Source of the DNA: Conchocele bisecta | Lineage: Eukaryota > Mollusca > Bivalvia > Lucinida > Thyasiridae | Assembly (NCBI GenBank): GCA_029237695.1 | Contig: CM055265.1 | Coordinates: forward strand, 85,781,447 to 85,845,446 | DNA: 64,000 bases | Direction of reading: 5' to 3' | In this document: positions 11,699 to 23,005 of the stretch, piece by piece | How the letters are laid out: the number at the start of each line of letters is the position of its first letter | How positions within the stretch are numbered: position 1 is the stretch's first letter | Notes under the pieces: model-generated | Told to the model about the DNA's origin: nothing | Databases searched by the model: none | What the model saw: only the letters and a program-made list of their open reading frames with translations | Made by a program: the position numbers and the translations under genes

Positions 11699-11935
11699 TT
11701 ATCCCGTCAACACAGTGCGTATGTGCCGTGAAACACGGTGCCGTCAAACACTTGATATTTTGTCAATACAACCTAATCACTGCGTATGAATATGTGCGAT
11801 GACGGGTTATTTGTTTGGCATTTAAAAGCCATTTGTAGGTGTTGACGGGATAAATAGAATAGTAGGTTAGTGCCGTGAATGGGAAAAATATATAGCGCGG
11901 CACGGAAACGGGATGGCGAGGCAAAAGTGCTTCAA
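11699..11935. mobile_element. Family E element, truncated
   Basis: TATCCCGTCAACACAGTGCG, GTGCCGTGAAACACGGTGCC and GAATAGTAGGTTAGTGCCG match family E. It stops after GGAAACGGGATGG without the second half of the terminal hairpin. Confidence 0.8.
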
Positions 11936-11939
11936 TTCG

Positions 11940-13789
11940 CAGGTTCTTTTGCAGCATGCATTGCATCACACTCCATGTGTGTGTGACTAGACACTAGTAA
12001 CTTTTGTTTGTATGAAGATGAGTTGAATGAAGTCTTCACTGCAGGTATCAAGCCAGCGGTGACATACTGATTCCTGTGTTGTACTGTACATAATCAGAGT
12101 ACAGAACAACATATTCGATGGCTGACTGTAAACATTTAAAATGCGCAATGAGACAAGATCTGTTTTTTTCCGGTTTCATCCCAAATATAACATGTGCCAT
12201 TATGTAGCTAGATTAACCCTTGCAATGTTCATTGTTGACGTCTGCTGTTTATTTTCTGTATTACATTTGTTTCACATAACAATATAGTAAGTCCTGTTTC
12301 CTTCGATTGTAAATGACTTTGTCGTATTGTTGTATCAGCATATGTCAACATATTTGCCTTTCCTTTTCAACAAAAATCTTTAGGTTTGTGAAAAGAATAG
12401 TGGTGTTAATTATGAACACTCTGTTGATATATACTTAACGATGCAGGGTTCGGTCCGTGTTCTCCATACTTCAATGTGTGCTAGTCATAATTTTTAGCAG
12501 TTGATTATGTCTTTTTGCATATGGTAAACCTATGTATTGGGATCGCCTCCGACAGTTAGCCACGCCCCAGACCCACGTCGATGCGATGGTCCGTATTGAT
12601 ATATTGGAGTAACCATAACAACAAAATGCATTGTGTAACTCAACGTTTACCTGTCATACGCAACCGCTAATTGAAAATAATATTATGAAAAACTACTTGC
12701 ACTGCACAATATCAACAACGGATGTTCTACGTACAAAGATACATCGGATTATTTTGTTGCGCGTGATTTGCCCCCATTTGCGGCACAAATCGTGCGGTCA
12801 TCGTTAAATTTAGTAACAGGCTATAATTTTAACAGAGTTAACTCCCCTTCGAATACTCTCCGAAACACGCGAATCGTTTAACACACAAACGACATCAAGT
12901 TTGACCTTCCGATAGTCTATTTTTAAACTCACCCGACACCTGTGCGAAACAAAACTCGCACGTGTGGGTCTAACTGATGTTTAATCCTCGTTCTATCGAT
13001 TGATTTACAGCGGATTTTAATGACATTCCCGAATTCGGCCTAATTGACATTTGTCTATGGTGGCCAATACACGCCAACATGAGTGTCAATTCTACGTTCA
13101 GGGAAGGGGGTCAATAAGTCAGTATCTAAAGTGGTAAATTACAGTCAGGGAACACATTAATGACAGTATAACACATCCAGCGTATATTAATACCCATATT
13201 AATGCAAGTACTGAAAATACGACAAACAAATTCTAACAAGTTTGGGCTTCCATACATTGAACATTTTGTCAGCGGTTTCCCCAATGACGTCATTTGTACG
13301 TTTTAATATACTCGATCCGGGGCCAACTATTTCATTCACAAAACAGAAGTAAACATGGCAATGTACCGACAAGGCATTTTCAGGCGCGACACCGCTTCCG
13401 TGGCGGAATTCTTGTAATTATTGCTCTTCAATCAGTTTTCAATATATCTATAATGATCATAGATATCTGGAATCTGTATTTATACTTGAATTGATGATGT
13501 CTTGTATATGTGTTACCGTATCTTTCTGATATTGCTATGCATAATATGTAATGTTGTTGAATGTTTTGGTACATTACTGTAGTGCATAGGCTGTAGTTGT
13601 GCCATATCAATAGTTTACCCCTAAACCATTAAAACGCTGAAAAAGAAAATTGCCGTCTGCTCATTTTGTATATTTTAATCTCTTTAAAAACCTGTTTTGG
13701 CAGCCCAGTAGAATCGTGTCGGTATGTTTTTGAGGAGAAAATATAAAAAATATTTAAAACAGCAGATGACAATTGTCGTTTCCAGCGCT
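11940..13789. other. Longest unremarkable stretch
   Basis: About 1.85 kb of apparently single-copy, AT-rich sequence. Open frames are under 70 codons, and no exon-like GC-rich patch with splice sites was noticed. Confidence 0.5.
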
Positions 13790-14300
13790 TTAAAGGTACA
13801 TGCCACTCAGTAAGCCCAAAATGTCATTTATAGGAATTAAATAAGTGTATAACTGTGTCACTATTCCACCAGTTCTAAACGTTACAAGTGCCCGCTATAC
13901 AGATATAATCATTTAGTAATATTTATTTTACTGATAGTGACGCGCGATGATATCAAGCTATTTTCATATGCAAATGAGGCATGATATTTTTTAATTAGTT
14001 ATACTAAAGAAATGCGTCACCTGAACAAAATAATATTTTCGACAGATTTTAAAGTATGATAATTGCACATCATAAAATAAATACAGAGATTAAATAGTAA
14101 TGTCCGTTAACATTTTAAGCAAACACGGTTATCGCCCCTGATATCAGTGTGTAAATTTACGTCTGATATAAAATGTATAATAATGCCAATCAGTACGTGG
14201 GATAATGGCGCATGAATGTTTATTTTGTCAGGAAATGTCTCAGATGATGTCTCTAATGTAAAGAACATTTTGTACCTACTGAGTGGGCATGTACCTTTAA
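13790..14300. mobile_element. Family A MITE, complete
   Basis: TTAA at 13790-13793 followed by AGGTACATGCCACTC; right end GAGTGGGCATGTACCT and TTAA at 14297-14300. Internal CATATGCAAATGAGGCATGA is conserved in all copies. Confidence 0.9.
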
Positions 14301-14329
14301 GGGTTAATGGAACTGCAACACCAACACTC

Positions 14330-14344
14330 AATCAATCAATCAAT
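14330..14344. repeat. (CAAT)n microsatellite
   Basis: Short run of CAAT units. Confidence 0.7.
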
Positions 14345-14494
14345 CTAGTTTAATCTTGTAGTACCCTATGTTCAGTACTTTCAGTACTTTGATTTTTTTC
14401 GTAATCGTCTCTTACAGAATCCTTAATTTTGTAGCGACTTTCCATCACAGGGAATGAATATATGTATGACTTTATATAAGTGAATACAGTATCA

Positions 14495-14804
14495 ATAGCC
14501 TATTTCACCAGCATTGCAAAGTATATTTATCTAGCAAAGTATACTTTGAGGGAGAAATTTTAAATTTTAGGATAAATTTATTAATTTTTATTATACTGAT
14601 TCTATTACATTATCACAGCCATTTTGGCTGTGATAATGTAATAAATTCAGTATAATAATTCTGCATACTTTTAATAATCAAATATATGCAGTCGTTAGTT
14701 CTATATGAAATAATGCATTTCGGGAAAAATAAATGATTACTCCCTCAAAGTATACTTTGCTAGATAAGTATGCTTTGCAATTTTGATGAAATCGGCTACT
14801 GGTG
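14495..14804. mobile_element. Family K palindromic MITE
   Basis: Inverted ends: AGCAAAGTATACTTTGAGGG near 14531 and CCCTCAAAGTATACTTTGCT near 14743. The centre is CATTATCACAGCC / GGCTGTGATAATG. Copies recur at 35.9 and 52.1 kb, with a diverged one at 52.7 kb. Confidence 0.85.
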
Positions 14805-14929
14805 TCTTATTCCCTGGGCCGTGCCTTCCACTCATATATATGTTCCTGTGAATCGACATAATATAATTTACGGAAAATATCGTAAATTATGTAAATATCG
14901 CTCATATTCTCAATTATGAGTGTACATAT

Positions 14930-15262
14930 GATGATCAAAATCTACACTGGTCACGCATGTCATAAGCCCCTTTTTACCATGCATCGTCTTGAATATCACG
15001 GTCCTTCCCGGACATCATACCCCGTCATCCCTGTCGGAACTACAAATCGGGATTAAGAAAAAATCTCGGCATGCTACGAGTAGTTTATTTGTGGCTGTGA
15101 CTGGAGAATGAGACTCATGGGATTTATGACCAGGGTAGCTCCTGATCACATAGTACACTCGTGTAGCCTGATAGCTATCTATATCGCTTGTTAAAAGCAT
15201 GACGGGTGCTTCATTGATGGAATGGCAAACAGTGCTGATCCTGATCAGACTGTGCGGACTGT
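14930..15262. mobile_element. Family C remnants in both orientations
   Basis: Short piece TCTACACTGGTCACGC at 14940, then GTGGCTGTGACTGGAGAATG at 15092 through CTGATCCTGATCAGACTGTG at 15255. Confidence 0.6.
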
Positions 15263-15311
15263 GGATTTGTTGAGATGTAATAACGTATACATGTAAGTGG
15301 GAAAAGGCAGC

Positions 15312-15411
15312 ATTAATGATTCACGTTAATGATTAATGATTCACGTTAATGATTAATGATTCACGTTAATGATTAATGATTCACGTTAATGATTAATGAT
15401 TCACGTTAATG
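15312..15411. repeat. 20-bp minisatellite
   Basis: Five near-perfect copies of ATTAATGATTCACGTTAATG. Confidence 0.95.
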
Positions 15412-15426
15412 TGCGAAGTGAATTTA

Positions 15427-15732
15427 TAGAAATCTTCGTACGAAAAATTATTGTCGTACGAAGGTTAGTGAAACGGGCTCCAGTACGACCAAAATGTTCG
15501 TAAGTGCAAAATTATGATAAAATGTTCGTAAGTGCAAAACTATGTAAATTTCACACTATCAATGTTTTCTTGTAAGCAATTATTATTGGATTTACATTTA
15601 TTGAGCATAGGCTGCATATGCAGCCTATGCTCAATAAATGTAAATCCATCAATTGAAATGTCCAGACGATCCTAAATTCGCACTTACGCCTTGAACATTT
15701 TAGTCGTACGAAGTTTAGTGAAACGGGCTCCA
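15427..15732. mobile_element. Family B element with duplicated tip
   Basis: The GTCGTACGAAGGTTAGTGAAAC end is followed by two copies of AAAATGTTCGTAAGTGCAAA, a full central palindrome and GTTTAGTGAAACGGGCTCC. Confidence 0.8.
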
Positions 15733-15816
15733 GATGCTTTACATCACGACAGCTCGTAAGTCGGATCACATTCGGGTCTTGTAGCAAATGGACCGGCTCG
15801 CAGAATATGCCTGCAT

Positions 15817-16552
15817 GATTGTAGCTTAGACAATCTCAGCTATGTCAGTGACTTTTACCATTTCATCTGTCTTTTATATTAAAGGTACATACCCAGTCAG
15901 TAGACACACAATGTTCTTTATATCAGAGACATTCATTCACCATTACCCCACGTATTGATTAACATTATTATACATTTTATATCAGACGTACATTTCAACA
16001 CTGATATCAGGGGCGATAACCGTGTTTCCTTAAAATGTTAACGGACATTACTATTTATTCTCTGTATTTATTTTTTGATGTGCAATGATCATACTTTATA
16101 ATCTGTCGAAAATATTATTTATTTCAGGTGACTCATTTAATTAGTATAAATAATTAAAACATATCATGCCTCGTTTGCATATGAAAATAGCGTGATACCA
16201 CCGCGAGTCATTATGGGTAAAATAAATATTAATAAATGATTATATCTGTATAGCGGGCATTCGTAATTTTTAGAACTGGTGGAATAATGACATAATTATA
16301 CACTTGTTTAATTACTATAAAGAACATGTTGTGCCGAATGAGTGGGCATGTACCTTTAATAAACATGTAAATATACCTGCTTTGACCTGGATTATTATTT
16401 TATTCCCGCTTTATTCGCAAAACGCGAGGACAGAATGGGCTGTTAAAGTGACCATATTTTATAATGACCGGGTCTCAGTTATAAAGATACAGATAATATA
16501 ACAGACAGATGAAATAGTAAAATTCATTCGTATAGCTGAGATTATCTAAGCT
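15817..16552. mobile_element. Inverted-repeat element carrying a family A MITE
   Basis: Arms of about 50 bp (TAGCTTAGACAATCTCAGCT at about 15822 and AGCTGAGATTATCTAAGCTA near 16534) enclose a family A copy. Confidence 0.7.
15879..16359. mobile_element. Family A MITE
   Basis: TTAA at 15879-15882 and 16356-16359 with AGGTACATACCCAGTCAG and GAGTGGGCATGTACCT ends. Inverted relative to the 13.8 kb copy. Confidence 0.85.
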
Positions 16553-16999
16553 AGCAGAGTGGAGCCCCCGTTACAAAGTTGAAACGCGAAACTTCTATCG
16601 GTACTAGTTTGTACGAAATGGTAATTTTATACGAAATTTTAACGAATTTCTCCTTTCGATATTTCACATCCTCATAGACACGAGTATATTTTCGTGACAA
16701 TTTATTTGCGTTTCGACTTAAAAGATGAATATCGCGATTGACACAATCAACTACTCTACGTTCTAGTAAACACTCTATGTGTTCCGAATAGTACTGACAA
16801 TATGCTTGATTAGTGCCGATTCGTTGTGGCTAGTCTGCAGTCAGTAAGAAGTGAAATAATGTACCAATATAGTTTGTGTTGTCTTTTATCTACTGCGTAG
16901 TGATACAATAGCGACATGGGGAAAATATGCTCCATTTTCTTGCTTCCAGAAGTTGAAGTAAACATCCAAATTACGATTGTATTCTTATAATTTATTTAC
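16553..16999. other. No feature recognised
   Basis: AT-rich, no family match. Confidence 0.5.
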
Positions 17000-17454
17000 A
17001 GTGGAGCCTCTCTAAACCGGACACCCTGGGAGGTCCCCAGGGTGTCCAGTTTAGAGAGGTTCCACTGTAAAATAGACACACGACTACTTCAAGACACGCG
17101 CGATGCTTGGCGATCATGAACAGACATTATCAATAGAGGTGGTAATGAAACTTATCAGAATTAACCCTTTGAACCCGAAATCCCGCTATATCGGTTTATG
17201 CAAAAAGTGCAGATCCAGATGAGCCGGCTCGTAACGAGCCGTCTCCTCAGGATCTGCACTTTTTGCAAGTAATTTTCATATTTCTTACAACAAAAACACC
17301 CCCTTTTCATAGATTGACGAATCTGAAAATCATTTTGTGACCATTGGATTGGTCGGAACATTAGCATATCACAGTCCATTCCAGTTCCTTAGGGTTGAAA
17401 GGGTTAAGTACATCTAACATGTTTCTCTGTCCGGTTTAGAGAGGTTCCACTGTA
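17000..17454 (-). mobile_element. Family J interrupted by family Y
   Basis: The hairpin end lies at 17000-17068 (AGCCTCTCTAAACCGGACAC and complement) and the single end at 17430-17454 (TTTAGAGAGGTTCCACTGTA). The family Y element splits it at a TTAA. Confidence 0.8.
17161..17406. mobile_element. Family Y MITE, complete
   Basis: TTAACCCTTTGAACCC to GGGTTGAAAGGGTTAA, with an inner hairpin AAAAAGTGCAGATCC / GGATCTGCACTTTTT. TTAA on both ends suggests a piggyBac-type mode of insertion. Confidence 0.85.
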
Positions 17455-17496
17455 CAATGAAATATGTTGTTTTCTCTCCATAATTCAGTGTCACTA

Positions 17497-17915
17497 CGGT
17501 GCCCCGCAGGGGATGTAGAATTCTTTTTTTTTATTAATTCGTTCACACACTAAATAACAAATCGTTCCCACGAACTAACAATTCGTTCCCTCCATTTAAC
17601 AATTCGTTCCCACGAAATAACAATTCGTTCTTACGGGAACGAATTGTTAATTTGTGGGAACGTATTGCTATATCGTGGGAACGAATTGTTAATATCGAGG
17701 GAACGAATTGTTAAATTGAAGGAACGAATTGTTATTTTGTGGGAGCGAATTGTTAATTAGAGGGAACGAATTGTTATATCGTGGGAACGAATTGTTAATT
17801 GGAGGGAACGAATTGTTAATTTAAGGAAACGAATTGTTATTTCGTGGGAACTAATTACTATTTCGTGAGAACGAATTAATAAAAAAATCCATGTCCCCTG
17901 TGGGGCTCCGCAGTA
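17497..17915. mobile_element. Family G foldback with minisatellite core
   Basis: Ends are CTACGGTGCCCCGCAGGGGA and TCCCCTGTGGGGCTCCGCAG. The inside is about 15 units of AATTCGTTCCC type separated by TTAA-, TTTC- or TCGA-like spacers; the strand of the motif flips at about 17635. Confidence 0.9.
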
Positions 17916-18078
17916 TCACAGTGCTATCGGATTGTATAAAATGATTAACATCTGAGCTACGTCTCCTCCATATTGCTCCAGTAGAAACTCAGATTCACGT
18001 TGGGCTTGGAAAGATTTACCGAAAAAAATCCAAGTCGTACCGAATCGTGTAACGTAACGTTGTTGTGCTCACCATCTG

Positions 18079-18313
18079 GGGGCCCGTTTCACTAAACGTC
18101 GTAAGACTAAAATGTTCGTAAGCGCAAATTTAGGATCGTCTGGAAATTTAGATTTATGGATTTACATTTATTGAGCATAGGCTACATATGCTCAATAAAT
18201 GTAAATCCAATAATTGTTTACAAGACAATATTGTTGATGTGAATTTTACAGACTATCATAATGTTGCACTTACGAACATTTTAGTCGTACGAAGTTTAGT
18301 GAAACGGACCCCT
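18079..18313. mobile_element. Family B palindromic element, complete
   Basis: GGGGGCCCGTTTCACTAAAC to GTTTAGTGAAACGGACCCC. Confidence 0.9.
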
Positions 18314-19350
18314 GAATGGCACCTTCTGTGGAACCTCTCTATGACGAACAACGGAGTAATTCTGCAATCATACTTTTATTAACACGCACTCGATCGTAAA
18401 GTGGATTTATTTTACATTTACTAGATCTCAGAATCCCGGGTCACCACCCGTGCACAGACTATCAAACGGCGCCCCAAGGCGACCGGGCGTGTGTAAAACC
18501 TTGCAACCAACCCTACCTGAGTGTATACCGCTAACCGAGAAATTTGTACACTCACAAGACAGTCCAAACGCACAGCCTTATATATTTCTACGCATGACAT
18601 ATAATGTTGATTGCATGAGAATTACTAGCTTGAACTGGTGCCCGTTGATGTGTGCGTGTCTAAATATTAGTATGCACCCAGTAATACTTGATTTAAAATC
18701 TGAGCAACAGGCCATATCGTTATAATCGGACTTCTAGTAAACTTTTCCCAGCACAACTTCGGACCACTGTTCCGCTGGCATCCTCTTACAGACTGACATG
18801 ATGCAGGTCTAAAGTTTCCCAATATATATATACAAGCAATGTGTTGTATACTGAACAGCAGTCAGTGTATGCCATGATCAGACTCTACAGATGGTCATGC
18901 TAATCATAGCATACAGTGGTCGCAACTGAATGTTGACATTTCATTCTCATGGCGTCTCAAAAATAACAACTGCTACCACTGTCCATGAATTGTCTTAAAA
19001 CATCATCTATGGTCTTGCAAACTTCCGCGATTCTTGCATTTATCGTAGACGCCGTGCTTTATTTCAAGTTAGCGAAACGCTTTTCTTACAGAAAAATTTA
19101 TTACCTGCATTGACAAAAATGGGGTTACTGAGTTTGTGATCAGTGTAGTCTGATCAGGGCCCACACTCACTCGGGAACCCTCGACCCATTCCGTAAAATC
19201 GCGAATAGACCGTTGTGGTCGACATTTTTTTCTATGAAGCTTACAACAGGGACCCTGTAAATCCGGAACGATGGACGAAACCCGGAACAGAGGCTCCGTG
19301 AAACAGAATGGGCCCACACTGTTCGGTGTCGAGTAAACGGAAAACGGTTT
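18314..19350. other. Mostly unassigned
   Basis: A 91-codon open frame at 18450 shows no motif. A small family C scrap (ATGATCAGACTCTACAGATG) lies at 18874. Minus-strand frames at 19.07-19.45 kb overlap the next family G element and look accidental. Confidence 0.4.
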
Positions 19351-19351
19351 G

Positions 19352-19648
19352 GTACGGAGCCCCGCAGGGGACATGGATTTTTTTTATTAATTCGTTCCCA
19401 CAAAATAATAATTCGTTCCTTGAATTCAACAATTGGTTCCCACGATATAACAATTCATTCCCTCAATTTAACAATTCGTTCCCACGAAATAACAATTCGT
19501 TACCACGGGAACGAATTGTTAATTCGTGGGAACGAATTGTTATATCGTGAGAATGAATTGCCAATTCGTTAAATTGAGGGAACGAATTGTTATTTCGTGA
19601 GAACGAATTAATAAAAAGAATTCTACGTCACCTGCGGGGCTCCGTAGT
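19352..19648. mobile_element. Family G foldback
   Basis: GTACGGAGCCCCGCAGGGGA to GGGGCTCCGTAG, flanked by TTTG on both sides (4-bp target duplication). The core is AATTCGTTCCC units inverted near 19505. Confidence 0.9.
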
Positions 19649-19756
19649 TTGGTGCATGAAATGAAAAACGTAAAACCAATACCATGATGCATTAATGTAG
19701 TAGAAGATCAGAAGAGACTGGTAAAGGAAACTAAACAAATTCATCATGGCTGGTCA

Positions 19757-20091
19757 CTACGGAGCCCCACAGGGGACGTATAATTCTTTGTTATTAATAC
19801 GTTCCCACGTTCCCTCACTTTAACAATTCGTTCCCACGAATTAACAATTCGTTCCCATGAATTAACAATTCGTTCCCTCTATTTAACAATTTGTTCCCGC
19901 GAATTAACAATTCGTTCCCTCGAACTAACAATTCGTGGGAACGAATTGTTATTTCGTGGGAACGATAATTTTTAAATTCGAGGGAACGAATTGTTATGTC
20001 ATGGGAACGAATTGTTATATCGTGGGAACGAATTGTTAATTCGAGGAAACGAATTAATAACAAAAAATCCATGTTCCCTGCGGGGCTTCGT
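19757..20091. mobile_element. Family G foldback
   Basis: CTACGGAGCCCCACAGGGGA to GGGGCTTCGTAG, flanked by GTCA on both sides. The motif orientation flips near 19935. Confidence 0.9.
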
Positions 20092-20455
20092 AGGTCACAT
20101 ATTTATCATTGCGCTGTGCTTTTAGTGAAACGTGCGTTTCTGACAAAGAATTGTGTTACGCGTACCATCGAATGTGCTATTTATGTCCTCCGGCTATTAA
20201 TCTTTTCAGAGTTCATAGTATTCATGAGCCGAAAACAATTCCTTATTCATTCTTCATACTCAATCGTTCATACTGGAGATAGCTATGTGGGAGCCCTCTC
20301 TATTGTTTGCCCTTTGATATGATTGGAATAACAAGTTGTGTGACAAAATAATTATTTTTTTTACGATGACATTTATTTTTTGCAAAGGCATGAACAAAAA
20401 TGATTGTTAACTTAGAACTCTTGATTTAGCACTGTTCAAACATATGACAAGCCAA
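20092..20455. other. No feature recognised
   Basis: No family match; a 108-codon frame overlapping the family G end is accidental. Confidence 0.45.
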
Positions 20456-20998
20456 GCGATTTTGTGCCTTAGAATATATGCGATATCTCATGAAAATGAT
20501 TTAAAACATTTACGATATTTCCTGTAAATGACGGCGAAAGTTGACGAACTTTTCGGAACAAATGCATTTTTAAACTTTTGTCGTCATAAAATATCGCAAT
20601 TTCTTTACATATGTTTCATGAAAAATCATACATCTTCTTATGTCTCATATATGTCACAATGGCTGAAGAAATGAAGTTTATGGCAATTACGTGGATGAAC
20701 TGTTCGTCCTTTTGTTGTCTCATACTCGCATAATAATGAGACACGTCCTGTGATTTCGTACCTGCGGACATTTGCGTAATTTCATGAAATACGTTTACAA
20801 AATTTAGAATATTTTCCGTAAATGGTGTCAAAAGTTGACAACATTTTCAGAGTACATGCGGAATTATATTCCGCATGTCCTCGGAAAATTTTGTCAACTT
20901 TTGACGCCATTTATGAAAAATATTGTACGTTTTGTAAACGTATTTAATGAAATTACGCATATGTCCGAAGGTACAAAATCGCACGGCGTGTCTCAATT
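20456..20998. mobile_element. Family O, two palindromic copies
   Basis: Inverted arms around GAGTACATGCGGAATTATAT TCCGCATGT (split here for length) near 20852-20880, with TTTCATGAAATACGTTTAC and its complement. A related degraded pair lies at 20456-20640. Confidence 0.75.
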
Positions 20999-21010
20999 AT
21001 GCTTGACTCC

Positions 21011-21212
21011 TGGGGACCGTTTCACTCAACTAAGTACGACTAAAATGTTCGTAAGTGCAAATTTAGGACCGTCTGCAAATTTAAATTGATGGATTTACAT
21101 GTAAATGCGAATCCAATAATTCTTTGCAAGAAAACATTTTTAATGAGAAATTATCATCAGTTTGCACTTACGAACATTTTAGTCGTACGAAGTTTAGTGA
21201 AACGGGTCCCTG
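21011..21212. mobile_element. Family B palindromic element
   Basis: GGGGACCGTTTCACTCAACT to GTTTAGTGAAACGGGTCCC. The central palindrome is shortened. Confidence 0.85.
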
Positions 21213-21234
21213 TACCGTTCGCAGTTCAGCACGG

Positions 21235-21974
21235 CGCAGGAGTAAGGAATGATATGTCGCGCCGCATAGAGCTCCTAACTATTTCGGCTCTTAACGCTTA
21301 AAGCTCCATTGAGTAGATCTCTGCGTCGTGAAAGAACCGCATATAGCTCATGTCCCATACAGCTTCCGAGGAGCTCAATGCGTCAATATGCCCGATCGTC
21401 TCGCATTCAGCTTACATGTTATCACATATATACTACTACAACATAAACTACTGGCTATTTGTATGCCCCACCACGATAGTGGAGGGGGCATTTAGTGTTA
21501 CCCATGTCCGTCCGTCCGTCATTCCGTCCGCCCGTCACAAACATTGTAACTAGTAAAACGTTTAAGCCGTGGTGGAGTGGGTATTATCGGAAGTGGGGAG
21601 CTCTATGCGTCAAAGAGAAAGACCCATTTTAAAGTTAATGTGTACCTTCGTCCGTCATTCCGTCCGCCCGTCATAAACAGTGTAACTAGTAAAACGTTTA
21701 AGCCGTAGTGGAGTGGGTAATATCGGAAGTGGGGAGCTCTATGCGTCAAAGAGAAAGACCCATTTTAAAGTTGATATGTATCTTCGACACATAGAGCTCG
21801 CGGGAGTTCTATGCGGTTTGACCTAACACATAGCGCTACCTGGGAGCTCTATGCGTCAGGCCACAACGCATATAGCTCCTCGAGGAGATCAACGCGTCTG
21901 AAGCTCTATGCGGTCTGACAGTGCTACCTTTCCGTAAACCAGACAACCGTCTACCTAACACGGCACAGTTTGTC
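21235..21974 (-). other. GAGCTC/ATGCG-rich tract, possible receptor 3' UTR
   Basis: Beyond the TAG stop the minus-strand transcript would run through many variants of GAGCTCTATGCGTC in both orientations. No clear polyadenylation signal was seen. Confidence 0.4.
21496..21790. repeat. Direct duplication with (CCGT)n just 3' of the receptor stop
   Basis: GTCCGTCCGTCCGTCATTCC opens a unit containing AACTAGTAAAACGTTTAAGC and GTGGGGAGCTCTATGCGTCA, repeated about 135 bp later (21651-21786). Confidence 0.85.
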
Positions 21975-22558
21975 CTACACGAACGATCCCCTATTCGTTC
22001 GGCTACCTGTACTCGACAGGATAAGCCGACTCTGCAACTGAGTCGTGCTGCTACAGGCACTGGAGAGGGGCTTCAGCTCGATCAACGAGTCCCGCTCTAA
22101 ATGCGTAAAACTTCCCACGCTATTGGTCGAAGAATTTAAAATCGGTACAACCTCTTGCGGACTTTCTGACGTCACGTACGCGTCATCAAGCTCGGGGAAG
22201 AAGTTGTTAAGCTGCCCAGTGGAGTGACTAAGACCCACCGCCGTTCGCGGGGAAGTTCGGATCACGCCGTTCGTGTAGTAATGCTCGTCGGCAGTTACCG
22301 GCTTAAGTAACGCGTTTCCGTTTTTGATTCCCGTAACAGACAGCGACATCTTGGCGATATTGTTGGCCACGTAGCGCATGCTATGACCCGAAGTTCGATC
22401 CGAGCAGTACACGGACTTGCATTTTCCGTTGAGCTCCAGAAGTTCTTCGGCGGTGTAACAGCAGCGGCATAGGGTGCGCTTAAAGGCGAGGCGGAATTTC
22501 TTGGACATCAAGTTGTATAGAACGGGGTTAATGGTCGAGTTGCTGAAGTACAGGACAC
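21975..22558 (-). CDS. Neuropeptide GPCR terminal exon: TM7, helix 8, cytoplasmic tail, stop
   Basis: Last coding exon of the receptor. The acceptor is TTTCCAG at 22559-22560; the first two bases complete the Gly codon begun in the TM6 exon. It encodes VLYFSNSTINPVLYNLMSKK, with the NPxxY motif as NPVLY, then basic helix 8 (KKFRLAFKRTL) and a CRCC cluster suited to palmitoylation. A long Ser/Thr-rich tail follows, ending in RGSFV at a TAG stop (21975-21977). The exon has 193 residues, of which about 165 are cytoplasmic. The tail holds many potential phosphorylation sites for arrestin-linked desensitisation (inference). It is more GC-rich than the flanks. Joined with the other two exons the known part is about 414 residues, the usual length for this family less the N-terminus, TM1 and TM2. 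No AATAAA was recognised just downstream. Confidence 0.92.
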
Positions 22559-22635
22559 CTGGAAAGACAAGCCGGAAATGTTAAACACGTTTAGAAGGGA
22601 AAGACGGCATGAATTTTAGACACGCCAATCATGCC

Positions 22636-23005
22636 GGTACGCCGACGGGCTGTCAAAAGGGACCTTGCGGTATTTGTGGGGATACGTAATCACCGTATAA
22701 AATACACACTCAATTCTGGGGGAAACGCATATAAATATGGTTACCCACAACGAAGAGCGTCCCAATAGTTCGGGTTAGTATATGGTTGTACGGTTTATCA
22801 CAATAACAATGTATTTGGATACACTTTGTTTTGTGAAACCCATGTTTTATAGGGTTTCACAAAACTAAATGTGTCAGAATACTTAGGGTTATTACGCTAT
22901 GTTCATCCAAATGTTCTTGTATTTTTATGGACATTGTATGCTTATCGGATCCAGTCTCATTTTACTGAATGATAGCGTGAGGTCCCTTTTATCAGCCGGC
23001 CCAAG
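22636..23005. mobile_element. Inverted-repeat element in the receptor intron
   Basis: GGGCTGTCAAAAGGGACC near 22648 is mirrored by GGTCCCTTTTATCAGCC near 22981. A hairpin TTTTGTGAAACCC / GGGTTTCACAAAA sits at 22832-22864. Confidence 0.6.

Noticed and set aside
15312..15411. CRISPR array
   Set aside because: The 20-bp units are directly adjacent without unique spacers, and the genome is eukaryotic; it is a minisatellite.
19069..19453. Three overlapping minus-strand frames near the second family G element
   Set aside because: They run into the TTCGTTCCC array and have no shared frame or motif.
21836..22227. Open frames overlapping the receptor tail on both strands
   Set aside because: They are shadows of the real TM7/tail exon, which is supported by splice sites and NPxxY.
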